A DNA stretch of 64,000 bases from Triplophysa rosa (taxonomy: Eukaryota; Chordata; Actinopteri; Cypriniformes; Nemacheilidae). Of this stretch, positions 1 through 11,922 are shown piece by piece; within the stretch, counting starts at the first letter, position 1; each line of letters starts with the position of its first letter. The notes below the pieces were generated by a model. That model had not been told where the DNA came from. It did no database searches and worked only from the letters and a program-made list of their open reading frames with translations. The stretch is from the NCBI RefSeq assembly GCF_024868665.1, contig NC_079908.1, positions 8,278,262-8,342,261 of the forward strand, read 5' to 3'. Position numbers and translations under genes: made by a program.

Positions 1-365
1 CTGTTTTCTACATAGATTGTTCTTTACATATGATAATTTTGTGACTATATCCATGATTGTTTAATATTGACTAAGACCGGATACGTCAGAGTTTGAAATC
101 AAAGTGAAATTTTTTTTTTTAATCAAATTTTCATGCTGCTAATCTGATAATTAGATTGATGTTTAGCCTGGATTTTGTATACATAGCCTATGTTTATGTT
201 TACGACAGGACTATGTTTTACTCAAAACACATAGAGATCATGTCACACCACATCTACTAGGTGCAAAACAAGGGACTAGAGAATTATATAAAAAATTAAC
301 CAGTTGAACATTTTCATGGTTTTAAACCTCTTTCAACTTTTGAACAGTGATTTGTGTGTTACAAC
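1..365. other. AT-rich 5' flank, no gene seen
   Basis: No open reading frame or recognisable repeat could be supported here. A possible splice acceptor (tttgaacag) ends at about 347, so an untranslated or short coding exon of the downstream integrase-like gene could lie further upstream, outside the window. Confidence 0.4.
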
Positions 366-2925
366 ATGGACATTGATCTTGACACCTTTTCTTTGTTCTG
401 TCAACAGATGAAACATCACCTTTTGGAAAATCTTTTGCAAAAGTTACAGCAGGCATTCAGCGCAACAGCACTGGATTTGGATTACGTGGAGTTTCTTTGT
501 CGTCAGGTGCTGTATATTCTGGAGGCCCTATCTAATCACATACAAGTACCCCCTGTTATCACCCAGGCTTTGCAAGAGCTCTTTGACCTTGTGAGGGCAC
601 AAGTGGAATGTCCAGCCCCATGTGTCAGAGTGGAAGTTGCTGGCACCACAGGACTTCCAAAAATTTTGGTTGAGGAACAACGCCTGAAAGAAATGCTCCA
701 TGCTCACCTTCCTGTGCGCTGCATAGCTACACTGATGGGTGTTTCAAGGAACACAATTTTCAGACGCATGAAAGTATATGAGCTCTCTGTTAGGGACATG
801 TACAGTTCTATCAGTGATGAAGAACTGGACATTTTGGTTGCTTCTGTCAAGAATGATTTACCAAATGCAGGCTACAGGATGGTCAGAGGAAGACTGGAGT
901 CATTGGGCCACAGGGTTCAGTGGAGAAGAGTTGCAGCCTCTATGCATAGAATTGATTCTATGGGCATCATCTCAAGGTTGTCAAATCTTGGCTGTGTTGT
1001 GCGCAGAGTGTACTCTGTACCAGGGCCCTTGTCTCTGGTACATGTGGACACAAACCACAAGTTAATAAGGTTTGTATTTGTAAGTGAAGTTTAATATATA
1101 AATACATTTGCATGTTTCTTTTATGAATGTTTAATATTAATTGCCTCCCAGATACAATATTGTGATATTTGGAGGAGTGGACGGTTTCTCCAGAAAGTTA
1201 AATGGCTGATACTGTATTTTAGTAATTCTACTTGTTGTGCTCTGACTAAACATTTTGTAGTCTTCTGGGACACATGCGTGCACACAACTTGGATGCTTTT
1301 TAATTGGTTTCACATTTTGTTTTGCCTTTTGTAGATATTGTACTTGAATGCAGCCACAAATAACCGTGCAGCAACGGCATTTTCATTCTTTCTGGAGGCA
1401 ACTCAGTTGCATGGTTTACCCTCAAGGTAGTGTATTTTAAATGGTTACAAAGCTACACTCCTCTCCGTATATAATTAGGCTGAGAAAAAATCATAATGTT
1501 CTATAACTGCTTGATCTTACACTCTAGAAACAGATAAATCTGAACTTTGAGTTGAGTTTCCTTGAAGCAAAAGGTTGTCAAGAAATACTTATTCTGTTGA
1601 AAAATATTTTACAAACTCAACTTTTTATATACTTTGTGCACCCTTACTTTTCCAGATTACAGCATTAAACTGTTCCCTTTAGAAGTTCATGTAAAGGAAG
1701 ACATTATGTTTTAGATTATGCCTCCATAATTACACTTGCAAAATCCTTGTGGGACATTTTTGGCTCATCCCACATTTGAATATACAGTGGGTTTGAGAAC
1801 TTGTATGGCCATTCAATGAAAAACATTTGTTCAAAAAAAGTTAATGCTTTTTTTTCTTGAGGATGTTAATTTGTCAGAGCCTTAATCAAATGTATAAATA
1901 CTTTTTCTCTGTTTATTCCACTATTATTGTTGTGATTTCAGGGTAAGAGCTGACCAGGGAGTGGAGAACGTAGATATTGCTCGGTTTATGTTCACTGTCC
2001 GTGGCAATAATCGGGGAAGCTTCATCTCAGGAAAAAGCGTCCACAACCAAAGGTACAATTCATATTTCTTTCACAGCTTTCCTAGTAATCACTTTGAGTT
2101 TCCATTACTAACACTACATTAGTAACATTATATTTCCATAATATCAAGTTCTACATGTAGAATGTACTAGCAGTTCAAGCTTTGGGTGTAAGGTATGACA
2201 TTGCCAAACACAATTATACCACATATTCATGAGTTTGTTCTATTTTTGAAAAATTGCCTGTTTGATACAGTCATGATTTTTTAATTTATTATTTATTTTA
2301 ACACCCAATAGGATAGAACGGTTATGGCGGGATGTGTGGATCTCTGTATCTTCAAAGTACTACAACCTTCTGCACTCTCTTGAGGAAGATGGCCTCCTGG
2401 ACATTTCATGTACAGATGACTTATTTTGTGTGCATTATGCATTTCTTCCAAGAATCAAAAGAGGCTTGGAGATATTTACTGAAGGCTGGAATCACCATCC
2501 ACTTCGCACTGAGGGAAACCAGACTCCAACACAGATCTGGGAGATTGCACAGATGCTGAACACTAATGTACATTCTGAGAACCTTGAGGTAAGAGTGTAA
2601 ATGCATTGACTTGATGTATTAAATGTAAACATCATTTTTTTAATATCTATATTAAATACTTTTACAATGGCAAAGCATTGATTTGTGACTTTTTAAACAT
2701 TTATAGGACCTGCAAGAACCAGACATTGACTGGGAGACTGCTGTAGACTTTGAGCGTCTTGACACAGAAAGTGGTATTGTAGTGCCTGAATATGAATGCC
2801 CTCTGACTGTGGAAATGATGAATGAACTTCAGACTTTGGTTGATCCAACTGACCCAAGCCTTACTGATGAACAGCTATACATTGTCTGCTATGAACACAT
2901 AAAACTACTGCGGACACAAAGCTAA
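366..2925 (+). CDS. integrase-like (rve/DDE) multi-exon gene
   Basis: Six exons can be read: 366-1069, 1152-1197, 1335-1426, 1942-2052, 2312-2588 and 2707-2925 (TAA), giving about 482 residues. Phases agree at every junction. The N-terminal half has a helix-turn-helix-like stretch ([17 protein letters not shown]), and the C-terminal half is an rve-type catalytic core. The candidate acidic triad is D in [10 protein letters not shown] (exon 1 end), D in RADQGVEN (exon 4) and E in [10 protein letters not shown] (exon 5). This is the integrase-core family found in many copies in fish and invertebrates, either transposase-derived or still part of a DNA transposon; the exact superfamily (IS3EU-like?) is not settled here. 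ATG 366 is the first methionine in frame. Oddity: the exon 2/3 intron cannot be GT-AG (see findings), so the copy may be inactive. A polyadenylation signal AATAAA lies at 3033-3038. The gene converges on the HECT-like gene, with 3' ends 298 bp apart. Confidence 0.7.
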
Positions 2926-3032
2926 CCTCTGTAGCTCTAACAATCCCATCAGTGGACTGGACTCTGTTTTTTTATTGCATTTTAATACTACATCTTCATC
3001 GATCATTACATGTTCAGTAAATGTATCAAGAA

Positions 3033-3038
3033 AATAAA
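3033..3038 (+). terminator. polyadenylation signal AATAAA
   Basis: AATAAA lies about 108 bp after the TAA of the integrase-like gene, a usual distance for a vertebrate 3' UTR. It sits in the short space between two convergent genes. Confidence 0.5.
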
Positions 3039-3223
3039 GTACATGAAACATTTTAAATTCTTTAGGAACATGTGAGCACCGAAATAATGCTTTGGTATAG
3101 CATAAACTGCTCAACAATAAAAACATATGAATGCATGCAACTTGTACTTAACACTGTGTTGGAATTTTGCAAACATCAATTTTTAAACTTGAACAATGAC
3201 ACAGCAGGTGAGCTGGAGCATCC

Positions 3224-6200
3224 TTAATAGCGTCCAAATTCATAGCCATGGGTAATGGCCTGTGAAACAACATTCCTGAATTCCTTATATGTACCCAGGT
3301 GTGCAACTGGGAATGTGACGGAGCGGGAACATGCGTTAACTACAGGGAAACAGATACTGTGTGTACCATAGCGTACACTGCAATCATGATCGAATTCCAT
3401 GACAATTTTAAAATGCTCACGGTCTGCATGACTTAATGGAATATGAGACTGTCCTGTCAGCCACTGGCAAAACTTGCCAACATTAATGAGCATGTTGTTG
3501 GTATGTCCATCTGCCTTGTCTTCACTCTGTGTGTCCTCTTTTGGTATGTTTTTGTTGTTTTTGCTCTCTTCTGAAAAGGTGATAAAAATCATTGTAGTTT
3601 TAACTTGCAGGTACTACCCCAAATAGAACAATACAGTAAACTTTTCCACAACTACTGCAAATTCGCTTTAGTTTCAAAAAAGAAAATTCAAAGGACAGAA
3701 TAGTTACTTTCAACTTTAGTATAATAACATTTTTAATTTGTTCAAATTATTCACCTTCATCCTCTATGTCCTGTACATAGTCCTGCAGAAAGTTGACTAC
3801 TCTGGACTCTCTTTGACGCCTCATTGTACCCATCTCACTGAAGACAGGTGATAGTGATGTCACTAAAAAATCAGCATCCACCTTAAATTTACAAAAAAAA
3901 AAATTGCTGGAGTCCTTAAAGTGTAAAATAAATTAATAAAAACATGATATAATTTTGAACATGTCTGACTTCATATTTGCTGTTTTAACAGACAGACTTA
4001 CTGTCACAGATGTGTCAACAGAAGGAGTGTCATCTGGGAAGTTTTGCACAATAACTTCCATGGCAGGACTGTTATCTGGGGAAGACAAACAAGTCTGCAA
4101 GAAAATGAACAAAATAAATATATTATCCCTAGGGCAACTGAAGAGTGATCAATGTATTAATATAGAATCAAGAGTAAAATATTTCTTGTCTGTTCAGCAG
4201 AGTCAGATGAGAGTTCTACCGTCTTGCAAGATGCCACATGTGCCTCTAATAACTGGACTGGCATGTTTTCTGAACACATATCGCATGCTGCTTTTGGCAT
4301 TTTTTCAAACTCCTTTGCAGTGTAGTGGAGAGGTGAAGTATCAAGAGTTCCTTGGATTGGTACTATGTACAGTGTTGACTTCCCACGTGCAACTGTATTG
4401 AGGTAAGCACCTGTATAACCTTCTGCCTCAGGCGGTACAATACACAATTCTCTTTGTCCAGATCCACCTAAAAGGAAAAGATGTAATATTTGAAGTCAGT
4501 CAAATTTGCCAGTAGACCACATAAGACCGTAGCTAAAAATAGGAAGCTTCAATATCTTACCAACAGCCTTATACAACATCCATGCCCCCTTCAAATCAGC
4601 CATTTTAGAGTATGTCTCCTCAAGTTTTGTAGACAACTGTATAATTTATATAATGTAAGTATTGTGGCAAAGAGATGCCTTTGGATAATGTACATTCCTT
4701 AATAATAAGTCATATTAGCAGTAAATTATGTTAGCTGTTAGTCATGATATACTGCTATGCCATCCCTCACTAAAAGAGAAGTTATGAACAGAGCCCTGAT
4801 GCATAAAAGTTTGTTTGGTGCATTGATATACCCTTTATGAGTAATGGTTAATAATAGATTATTTTAAGAATTACATTACAAATGTAAAAAAGTGTATTGT
4901 AACTCAGCATACCACAGATTACCAATGAATGGTATGAATAATTTAACTAACACCAAAATGGTATGAAATGTCACAATCGCAATTGTTAACTTCATGTAAG
5001 CTTACGCAAGATGTTCTTCAATCAGGGTGTGTGAGAAGTGAAAATTAGTGTACATTATTGAGGTCTGACAAAATTTAAACTCATAGAATTTGAAAACGTC
5101 AACAATAAAAACACACATAAGCTTTAATGTCATTATCAAATTATTAAGCAAGGTTATGATTATTGTAATGTGAACAATTTAATGAACACCTTAAGGCAAG
5201 CATGGCTTTCTGTTGCAACTTACCCATGAATGGTCAGCATCATCTGTGATACTGATGGTTCTTCGACCCATCCCTGACTGTAGAAGAGTTTATTCATCTA
5301 CAGCTTTTGGTGTCTTCTCCATATATTTGTTAACAAGGTAGAACTGTACTGGAAAACACTTGACAGTACTGAGTCTTCTTTTCATGTCAGTAACATTAGA
5401 ATGTGGTCCCCTTTTCCCAGTCACTTTTTTCCCCTGATTTTTCACAAACAGTCCTGGGAAGGATCTGCGAAAATGTGAAGTAAGAAACAGCATAAGAGAA
5501 TGCATTTAAAACAATGTCAAGCACTACATACAAAATTGTATTTTCAAATTATCATAAAAATGAATATAGTTCTCAGAATGACAAACCTTGCCATGTTTTG
5601 CTCCAAAGTGCTTTTCTGCTGTGGAACTTCTTGCCTACTGTGTGCGGATGGTTTGAAAATCTTGCAGAAACTCCTTTAAAACCATCATCTAAAAATAACA
5701 ATTTTAAACAACCTCTAATAATATTTGACTAATCAAGTACATACAGTAAAAGGTTCATACACCATCATCATATTCAACGTTTATATTACATTTTGGCACC
5801 ATTGTTGCTTTAATACAGCATCATGAAATGCATTATAATGACTAGCATGAAAACAAGATGTAATTGTCAATTTAAAAAATAAAAGATAGTATTAAGGTGA
5901 GTGTAACAACAAGCCTCACTGTCTCTGGCTGCTGGCTGAGATAGGGCGCTTTGCAGCAGTGACATCACCCGTCGCGCTGCCTCCTGTAATTCTTCCTATC
6001 ATAACAGTTTACATGACAGATAAGTGTGTATAGCCTGTCACATCTGTTAAAAATATGAGCTGACTACTTTATACAACTCAAAAGGATGTGAAAAATAAAA
6101 TCCACTAACGTTACACGTCATGGACTCCCTGCAACAGTTACTAGCACTGACACTAACTTATGCAATGGCTTCCGTTTTTTAAACAATTAACTACATGGAT

Positions 6201-6321
6201 TACATATGTCACTGCTCTCGTCACAAACAGGCTCTGTAAAGTTTTGGTCATTCACTATTTACTGTGTTAAGGACTATGTAAACTTGACTATTCCTTGTTT
6301 TACCTCTTTTTTCTCCGACAT
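3224..6321 (-). pseudogene. HECT/G2E3-like ubiquitin ligase gene with in-frame stop
   Basis: Minus-strand exons with matching phases: 6304-6321 (ATG, MSEKKE), 5920-5995, about 5587-5688 (frame uncertain), 5224-5464, 4561-4636, 4220-4467 (3' end uncertain), 4002-4094, 3755-3881 and 3224-3570 (stop). The middle contains MGRRTISITDDADHS, LKGAWMLYKAVGGSGQREL and a CxxC-x11-HxxxC zinc-finger-like motif (CDMCSENMPVQLLEAHVASC). The last exon resembles the end of the HECT C-lobe as found in fish G2/M-phase-specific E3 ligase-like proteins: FPVVNACSRSVTFPV has the candidate catalytic Cys, and the end is HGYEFGRY. The N-lobe of HECT is not visible, so the domain is short. Codon 5290-5292 (TAA on the minus strand) interrupts the frame inside exon 5224-5464 between conserved segments, so this copy is either a pseudogene or carries an error. 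Some exon ends are uncertain. Confidence 0.6.
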
Positions 6322-7221
6322 CTTGATGACTCTTCGGCAAAGAGGAAGGTGGCAGGTGATTAAAGACTGGGTGTTGCAAGTGACCAATCACAGATGCGGA
6401 GTCATCAGTCACCTGTCCCGCCCCCAAAGTCTCAAAAGTCAGCNNNNNNNNNNNNNNNNNNNNNNNNNNNNNNNNNNNNNNNNNNNNNNNNNNNNNNNNN
6501 NNNNNNNNNNNNNNNNNNNNNNNNNNNNNNNNNNNNNNNNNNNGCCTAGACTATCTGCACTTACATGAAGAAAGAACTACAAACAAGTCTGGGGAAACGT
6601 TACAGAGTATTTCAACGCATAGTGTGCACACAGAAGTGACATGAGACCAGAGGTGGACAGTACTGAAAGTCGCGGTACAAAGGTGCTCAAGCGTGGAACA
6701 GATCGTGCAGTGTCGTCGCTAAACAGAATTATCTACTACGTCATTATGCGCATGCGCGGACGGATCGTGTACCGACAGTTCACTCATTTTCATTCGCTTC
6801 TTCCCCATATAGTGGACCATTTAGCGTTCGCTATATAGGGAATAGTGAATGAGTGAACAAGTGAGCGAATTCACACGCAGCTAAAATCTTATCAGGAACA
6901 CAAGAAGCCTAGTGAGCTTTGAGGAGATAGTACAATATAGTGTTATGTTTTCAGTTCAGATTTATTATTCATAATAATCGTGGTGGCATGTTATAAATTG
7001 TTTCTATCTTTAAATGTTTGTTTATATTTTAAGAAGTCTCTCTTCTGCTTTTCTTTAACCTGTTTTATGGTAGGTGTGTGTATATACACAATGAAAGTGT
7101 TGTTTGCAAGAGGCAGACTAAATTAATAAAACATTCGAAAGACCTTCAATTGTGTCACCTTATACATTTGTTTTGTTGTAGCGTTTTAAAAACATAAATG
7201 TCATTTGAATGTATTGATACT
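6322..7221. other. intergenic region with assembly gap
   Basis: Shared upstream region of the HECT-like gene. It contains 100 N (6444-6543) and then AT-rich sequence with small palindromes (around 6800-6860, gtgaatgagtgaacaagtgagcg). No supported gene. If the two genes at 0.4-6.3 kb belong to one mobile element, its right end would be sought here. Confidence 0.5.
6444..6543. other. assembly gap (100 N)
   Basis: Exactly 100 consecutive N, the usual placeholder for a scaffold gap of unknown size. Sequence order and distance across it should not be trusted. Confidence 0.99.
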
Positions 7222-7231
7222 ATTTTATGAG

Positions 7232-7450
7232 GGCACTCACTAAATCCTTGGTGTTTTGAGTCAGACGTTATCACCCAAACGTGTTTTTTCGTCAATTTTA
7301 ACAATCATAGGTAGTTTAGATGGTTAGAGTACGGTTAGGGTGTGGGTTAGGGTAATGGTTTCTTAAGACTTGAAACACCAAAGATTTAGTCAAAACCAAC
7401 AAGCCACGCCCACGGATCTGACTCGAAACACCAAGGATTAAGTGAGTGCC
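7232..7450. mobile_element. MITE with 33-bp terminal inverted repeats
   Basis: The left end GGCACTCACTAAATCCTTGG is the imperfect reverse complement of the right end, and the pairing continues to about 33 bp. The 10 bases attttatgag flank both sides directly (7222-7231 and 7451-7460). The element has no coding capacity and contains GGTTAGGG-type short repeats. Superfamily is undecided: the TSD is longer than the 8 bp of hAT elements. Confidence 0.75.
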
Positions 7451-7852
7451 ATTTTATGAGGTGTACTTTCTTCACTACTGACTTCCTTGTCAGGGAGCTG
7501 TCATTCAAAAATCGTCTAGCCAATCAGCGTAAAGCGGCCATAAGTCCCGCCCACACGTGAGTTTGTGCCAGAATGGTGATCAAAAACTTGAGAAGCGTAA
7601 ACAAAAACTCTGAAAGCGCAAATGAAAAATCTAGCAGCGAATTCATAAACTATTATTTGCAAAAACGAAACTTAGAAAATTGTTAAGAAACAAATGAAGT
7701 TTATTTAAAAATCATGTCACATTTTTGCAATTGAGTTTATTGTTTTCATTATCAAAGTGTTTTTCTTCTTTCTCTTTCTCAAAAATTTTATATTTTTGTT
7801 TGTTTTTTGAAGTTTGCGTTCATTTTTATTGGCACAAAAAGAATTCCATATA

Positions 7853-8935
7853 CAGCCATGGAAAAAATAAGAGACCACTCCAAAACCTTTCAAATTTTCT
7901 GTATGTGGGCAATTCCAGCTTTATGGACGTGACATTTTGCGTTATGGACCTGACATAAAAATGCTCAGAGAATGAATTTGTTGCGATTATATTGAACCAT
8001 CTGTTTATATTTTACTGAACCCTTGTTGATAGAGTCTAAACATAAAAAAATGTCACTCTATGAAAAAAATGTATATTTAAAAAAAGGGAAATAAACATGC
8101 GTTATGGATGTGACAAAAAAAGGACGCGGTTTTTGGGAGACGATGAACTTTGTAGGATTTCTATAAAATAAAATGCACAATCCTGAAGCAATAATACCCA
8201 ATGAATGGAGAAGGGATGCCTCTTTATAGAACATAAAATAGTTACTTTATATTCATTTTCATGTGTCCATTTATGAGGAATATGTAGCGTTATGGATGTG
8301 ACAATCCTGAAAATGGCACTTACCTGACTATGAAAAATCATGCACTAAAAATAAAACAAATGCTTTACAAATTTGAAGAGAGATCTCACATGGTATTTCA
8401 ACCACCAAATGTTAAAATCTGTGCTGTTACCATAGTAAAAACCGCTGGTAAAAACTTAATTTTTTCGTGGTAAGGTTGACATTTTCACGGAATTGCCCAT
8501 GTACTAGGTAGGCCTATATGTTAAATTATATTTTATGTCTCATTCTGTGAACAAGTGACTACATTTTCCCCAATTTCCAAAGAAAATATTCTTTTTATTT
8601 AGCATTTTTGGCATTTCTTTGCTGAAAACTGAACCATAACAAACTGGTTAAAATGAAAATAAAAGATACAATGTTTCCAGATCTTGGATACTGTAATAAA
8701 ATCAAGTTTATATTCATGTTTACACAAAACAATACCGAATGTTTTACATGCATTTTAGGATCAGTTAAAAACGTTCACGTGTCATTGAATTCTGTCAGTC
8801 TTTCACATTGCTGTTGGATGACTTTATGTCATTCCTGAGGTTTGTTTCAGTTGTAATTCTACAGGACTGGAATTACCACCATACATGCTGAATAAAGACA
8901 AAACTGGAGTTGTCTCTTAATTTTTTCCAAGGCTG
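7853..8935. mobile_element. non-autonomous Tc1/mariner-type element
   Basis: The ends CAGCCATGGAAAAAATAAGA and, inverted at the right, CAGCCTTGGAAAAAATTAAG form TIRs of about 28 bp, flanked by TA on both sides, which is the Tc1/mariner target. No transposase reading frame survives over 1,083 bp. Inside is a motif repeated four times (7921, 7942, 8102, 8290) and a second inverted pair (gggcaattcc near 7909 and its complement near 8495), which may be a nested older element. Confidence 0.65.
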
Positions 8936-9039
8936 TATATTTAAAAATATCACAATACAATTGAAAATCTCAGTCAGTAACATTTAACATGTACCATAAA
9001 ACACATTTAATCTCTTACACTCTGTGGCTATTTTAAGGA

Positions 9040-9632
9040 TTTCCGCCTGGATTTAGCCTACCCAAATTGAAAAGCTTCCCATACCCACATGCAGAGGTGT
9101 AAATACAAAAATTGGTATCATTTTACAGGAACCCTTGAAGTTACATAAAACACTGTTGAAAGTGATAAAAATGATTGTATATGTTGTCTGTGTTATAATA
9201 AACACATAAAAAACAGGCGCTCTTTGAGGTTTTTTTTACAACCTGCAGTTTGAAAGTATATAATTTAGGCTATGAGGGCTGCAGCTCCCTGAAAACAATT
9301 TTATTTATTTCCAGCACATATCAGCAAATTGAGGAAAAATTAAATTTGTCTCTATCATAATCCAATCAAGAGTTATTCTATTATTACTGAAGAGAAGAAC
9401 AATCCCCTTTTTTATACAATTTCCACCTACCAAAATTTGAAGTACCCACATACAGTTGAATAAATGCAATATATTGATGTCATTTTACAGAAAACCCTTT
9501 GAAATGACATAAACAACTGCTGTAAGTGATGAAAATTATTATATACGTTGTCTGTCCTGTGATGAACCATCTAAATACAAGGAAAGTATTTTTTTGTTCT
9601 AAAACCTGTCTTTGAAAGTGAATAACTCAGGC
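9040..9632. repeat. diverged direct duplication, about 0.38-kb spacing
   Basis: About 9040-9270 and 9418-9632 are related in direct orientation. Shared landmarks in order are cccacat.cag, a tttaca.tag-like block with cattttacag, agt.gatgaaaa.tatta-like sequence, and ata.gttgtctgt. Identity by eye is roughly 70-75%. No gene. It may be the untranslated part of an old DNA transposon that includes the acidic ORF at 9993-10214. Confidence 0.45.
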
Positions 9633-9992
9633 CCTGTGCGCTCTGCCTCTACCCCTCCCTCTGCCCCGGCCAGAAGAATTGGGGGTTGGAGGTGCTTGAT
9701 TGCGCAGAGGTGGTTGCTTGGAACCCACTCATCATCAGATGAACTCCGAATGTAATTTATGCAAATGTTTTATTTTATATAATATAAACTAGAACTAGAA
9801 TACTCGACTGAATACCCGTGTACCGTTATTTTAGTTGTGACCATAACAAACAACTAAAAAGCCAGTGCGCAAGGCGCAGTGGCTATGCGCAACGGAGAAC
9901 AAAGATCAGTCGTCTAGAAAGCGCAATAACGATAATAAACTAATACAAGTAATAGATTCCAAAAACATTTGGATTGGGTAAGTGTATAAACG

Positions 9993-10214
9993 TTACTTAT
10001 CCAAATCAAGATCCTCTCCCTCGATGAAGTCCGCCTCTCGCACCGAATCGAAGCACGCGTCGCTCTCCGATTCAGTGTTACTCAATCGTTCCAACTCCTC
10101 TAGCACAGCCTCTACCCCAACCAAACCCTTCTTTAGGGGCTGTTTTACCTTTTTAGAAACCATTTTCTTACTAAATCCGAGCGAGTTAGCAGTGTTGCGT
10201 CTGAGCGCACGCAT
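9993..10214 (-). CDS. short acidic ORF, possible transposase N-terminus
   Basis: A 73-residue frame starts MRALRRNTANSLGFSKKM, is followed by a lysine-rich stretch and ends in an acidic run (SVREADFIEGEDLDLDK). It could splice out at the gtaacg just after GGATAA. On the same strand about 250 bp further on, a frame with SSDDEWVPS and a Gly-Arg repeat (GRGRGRGRGR, 9640-9760) is visible but shifted. Acidic/SDDEW N-termini of this kind occur in piggyBac-like transposases; that assignment is an inference only. No catalytic domain is present. Confidence 0.3.
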   Translation of the reverse strand: MRALRRNTANSLGFSKKMVSKKVKQPLKKGLVGVEAVLEELERLSNTESESDACFDSVREADFIEGEDLDLDK

Positions 10215-10351
10215 TTACTTTGGGTAGTATACGTCACCTCTAGTTCAGGGCGCATTATCTCAGCCTCTGATTGGCCGATCTGAGCGTCCGTCATATCTGC
10301 GTAAAGGTGAGGGTCTCTGCTTTCGGATGATATGCGTGTCATTTGGATCAA

Positions 10352-11410
10352 TGGATGTTTTCATATTTTCCAGAATTTTTCAATATCATAACACTACTTT
10401 GTTGCGTTTTGCACATACAAGACAAAGCAAGGGATTATTCGTGCACACAATGACGCAAAACGGTGAAAATGGGCTCATTTTGTAGAAGAGAATCTAAGGT
10501 AAGAGATGATATAGCATTTGTGGCTATCTGCACTATATATATTACGCTATATTCCGCAGCTCACGGAGCAAATGTTCCATTTTTTCACTAGTGTGTTTTC
10601 AAAATGAGATTTCTTACCTCATGATTCATTCGAAGCCTGTTGGTTATGTGTTTATAATTCAATAAAAATAACGGTGGAAACTGATTCATGGGAATGATAG
10701 CTTTTATTTGATATATGATTTTCCCATGTTTGTCAAATTTGAGCGATATGAAAAATATGAATATTGGACAATGTACAAAAACGGGGGGGGGAGATAGTGC
10801 AAATAAAGTGTAAATAACTATCTTACAGTAAAATAAATGTCCAAATTGATTCATATCTGCTGAAAATAGAGAGTCTACGCTTTCAAACAATACCAAATAT
10901 GGGTTTATTGGTCCACTTCAGACCTTTAAAAATGTAAATAATATCTCGATGATGTCACATCGGACCCGGTACCGGTTCCGCAGAGTTTAAGAGTAAACAG
11001 CTCAAGTTTACAAAATAAATACCTCATCCTAATCTTTCAATGTCTCAAAGTGTGTAAGTATTATTTTCTGCATTGACGATAAAGAGATGGAGCCAGCATA
11101 TGTTACTGTACATTCATTTTCAAAAATCTGCAAAGGTTCAGCATGTCATTCATTCAAAATAGCCTACACACAGAACAAAAGGGACTGCAAAACCCTACAT
11201 AAAAAGTGATCTAGTAGCAGACCAATGTGTTACTGTATGTAGTGGATGATGGTCAGGGTACAGTATTTTAGTTAAAGAAAACAAAAGCATGATAGGGTCA
11301 ACACACCTATTACAACCCTTTTAGGCTAAAATTGCACTTACAGAAACATATAGTACATAATCATGAGCAATACTGTTCATGACAACATATGCTATGCATA
11401 AGTTTTTCCT
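10352..11410. other. intergenic, no gene seen
   Basis: AT-rich spacer between the remnant at 10 kb and the first OR promoter. Contains an 8-9 base G run near 10785. Short ORFs here lack any recognisable domain and are left out. Confidence 0.5.
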
Positions 11411-11415
11411 GTTGG

Positions 11416-11452
11416 GGTGATGACAAGGCAACAGACGTAGAGTACATATAAA
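11416..11452 (+). promoter_or_regulatory. OR promoter module (GGTGATGACA + TATA)
   Basis: GGTGATGACA at 11416-11425 is followed 21 bp later by TATAAA at 11447-11452 (in catataaac). The pair recurs upstream of the other intact OR genes. It is followed by a presumed non-coding first exon, and the coding exon acceptor is at 11902-11903. Spacing to the ATG is about 470 bp. Function is inferred from recurrence. Confidence 0.55.
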
Positions 11453-11922
11453 CACCACAGTAAAGGCCATTGAACATTTGGCTTTCGCTTCTCATGCATG
11501 TGCATCTGTAAAGCAACTCGCTTCTTAATAACGTAAAGGTTATTTTTATGTTCAGGGTTTCTTTTTAACATCTCTTTGTTTTTTCTAAAAGAACATTTTC
11601 AACATTGTTTTTCTTTTGCCAAGTGGTCTGTGGAACTCACTAACATTTAGGTAATGTTTAAGAGAACTTGATGCATTTGGGTTGATGTATCCATATTAAA
11701 TATAACTTAATTTAGTATTAATTTACAAAACAGTGAATGGAGATTACACCACCTGAACATAGTATTTTACACCGTGCATTATTGCCCTATTTACTGATTT
11801 AAATATGCAAAATTACAGACAGTAATAAATATGTATTATAAAAAATATTTAAATATTCTGAAACTTTCGAATAATTACATATACTGTATGAATATGTTTA
11901 CAGGTCTTGTGTAAAGCAGCCA

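Noticed and set aside
8102..8341. 79-codon minus-strand frame in the Tc1-type MITE
   Set aside because: No transposase motif; the frame runs through the repeated TTATGGAYSTGACA sites.
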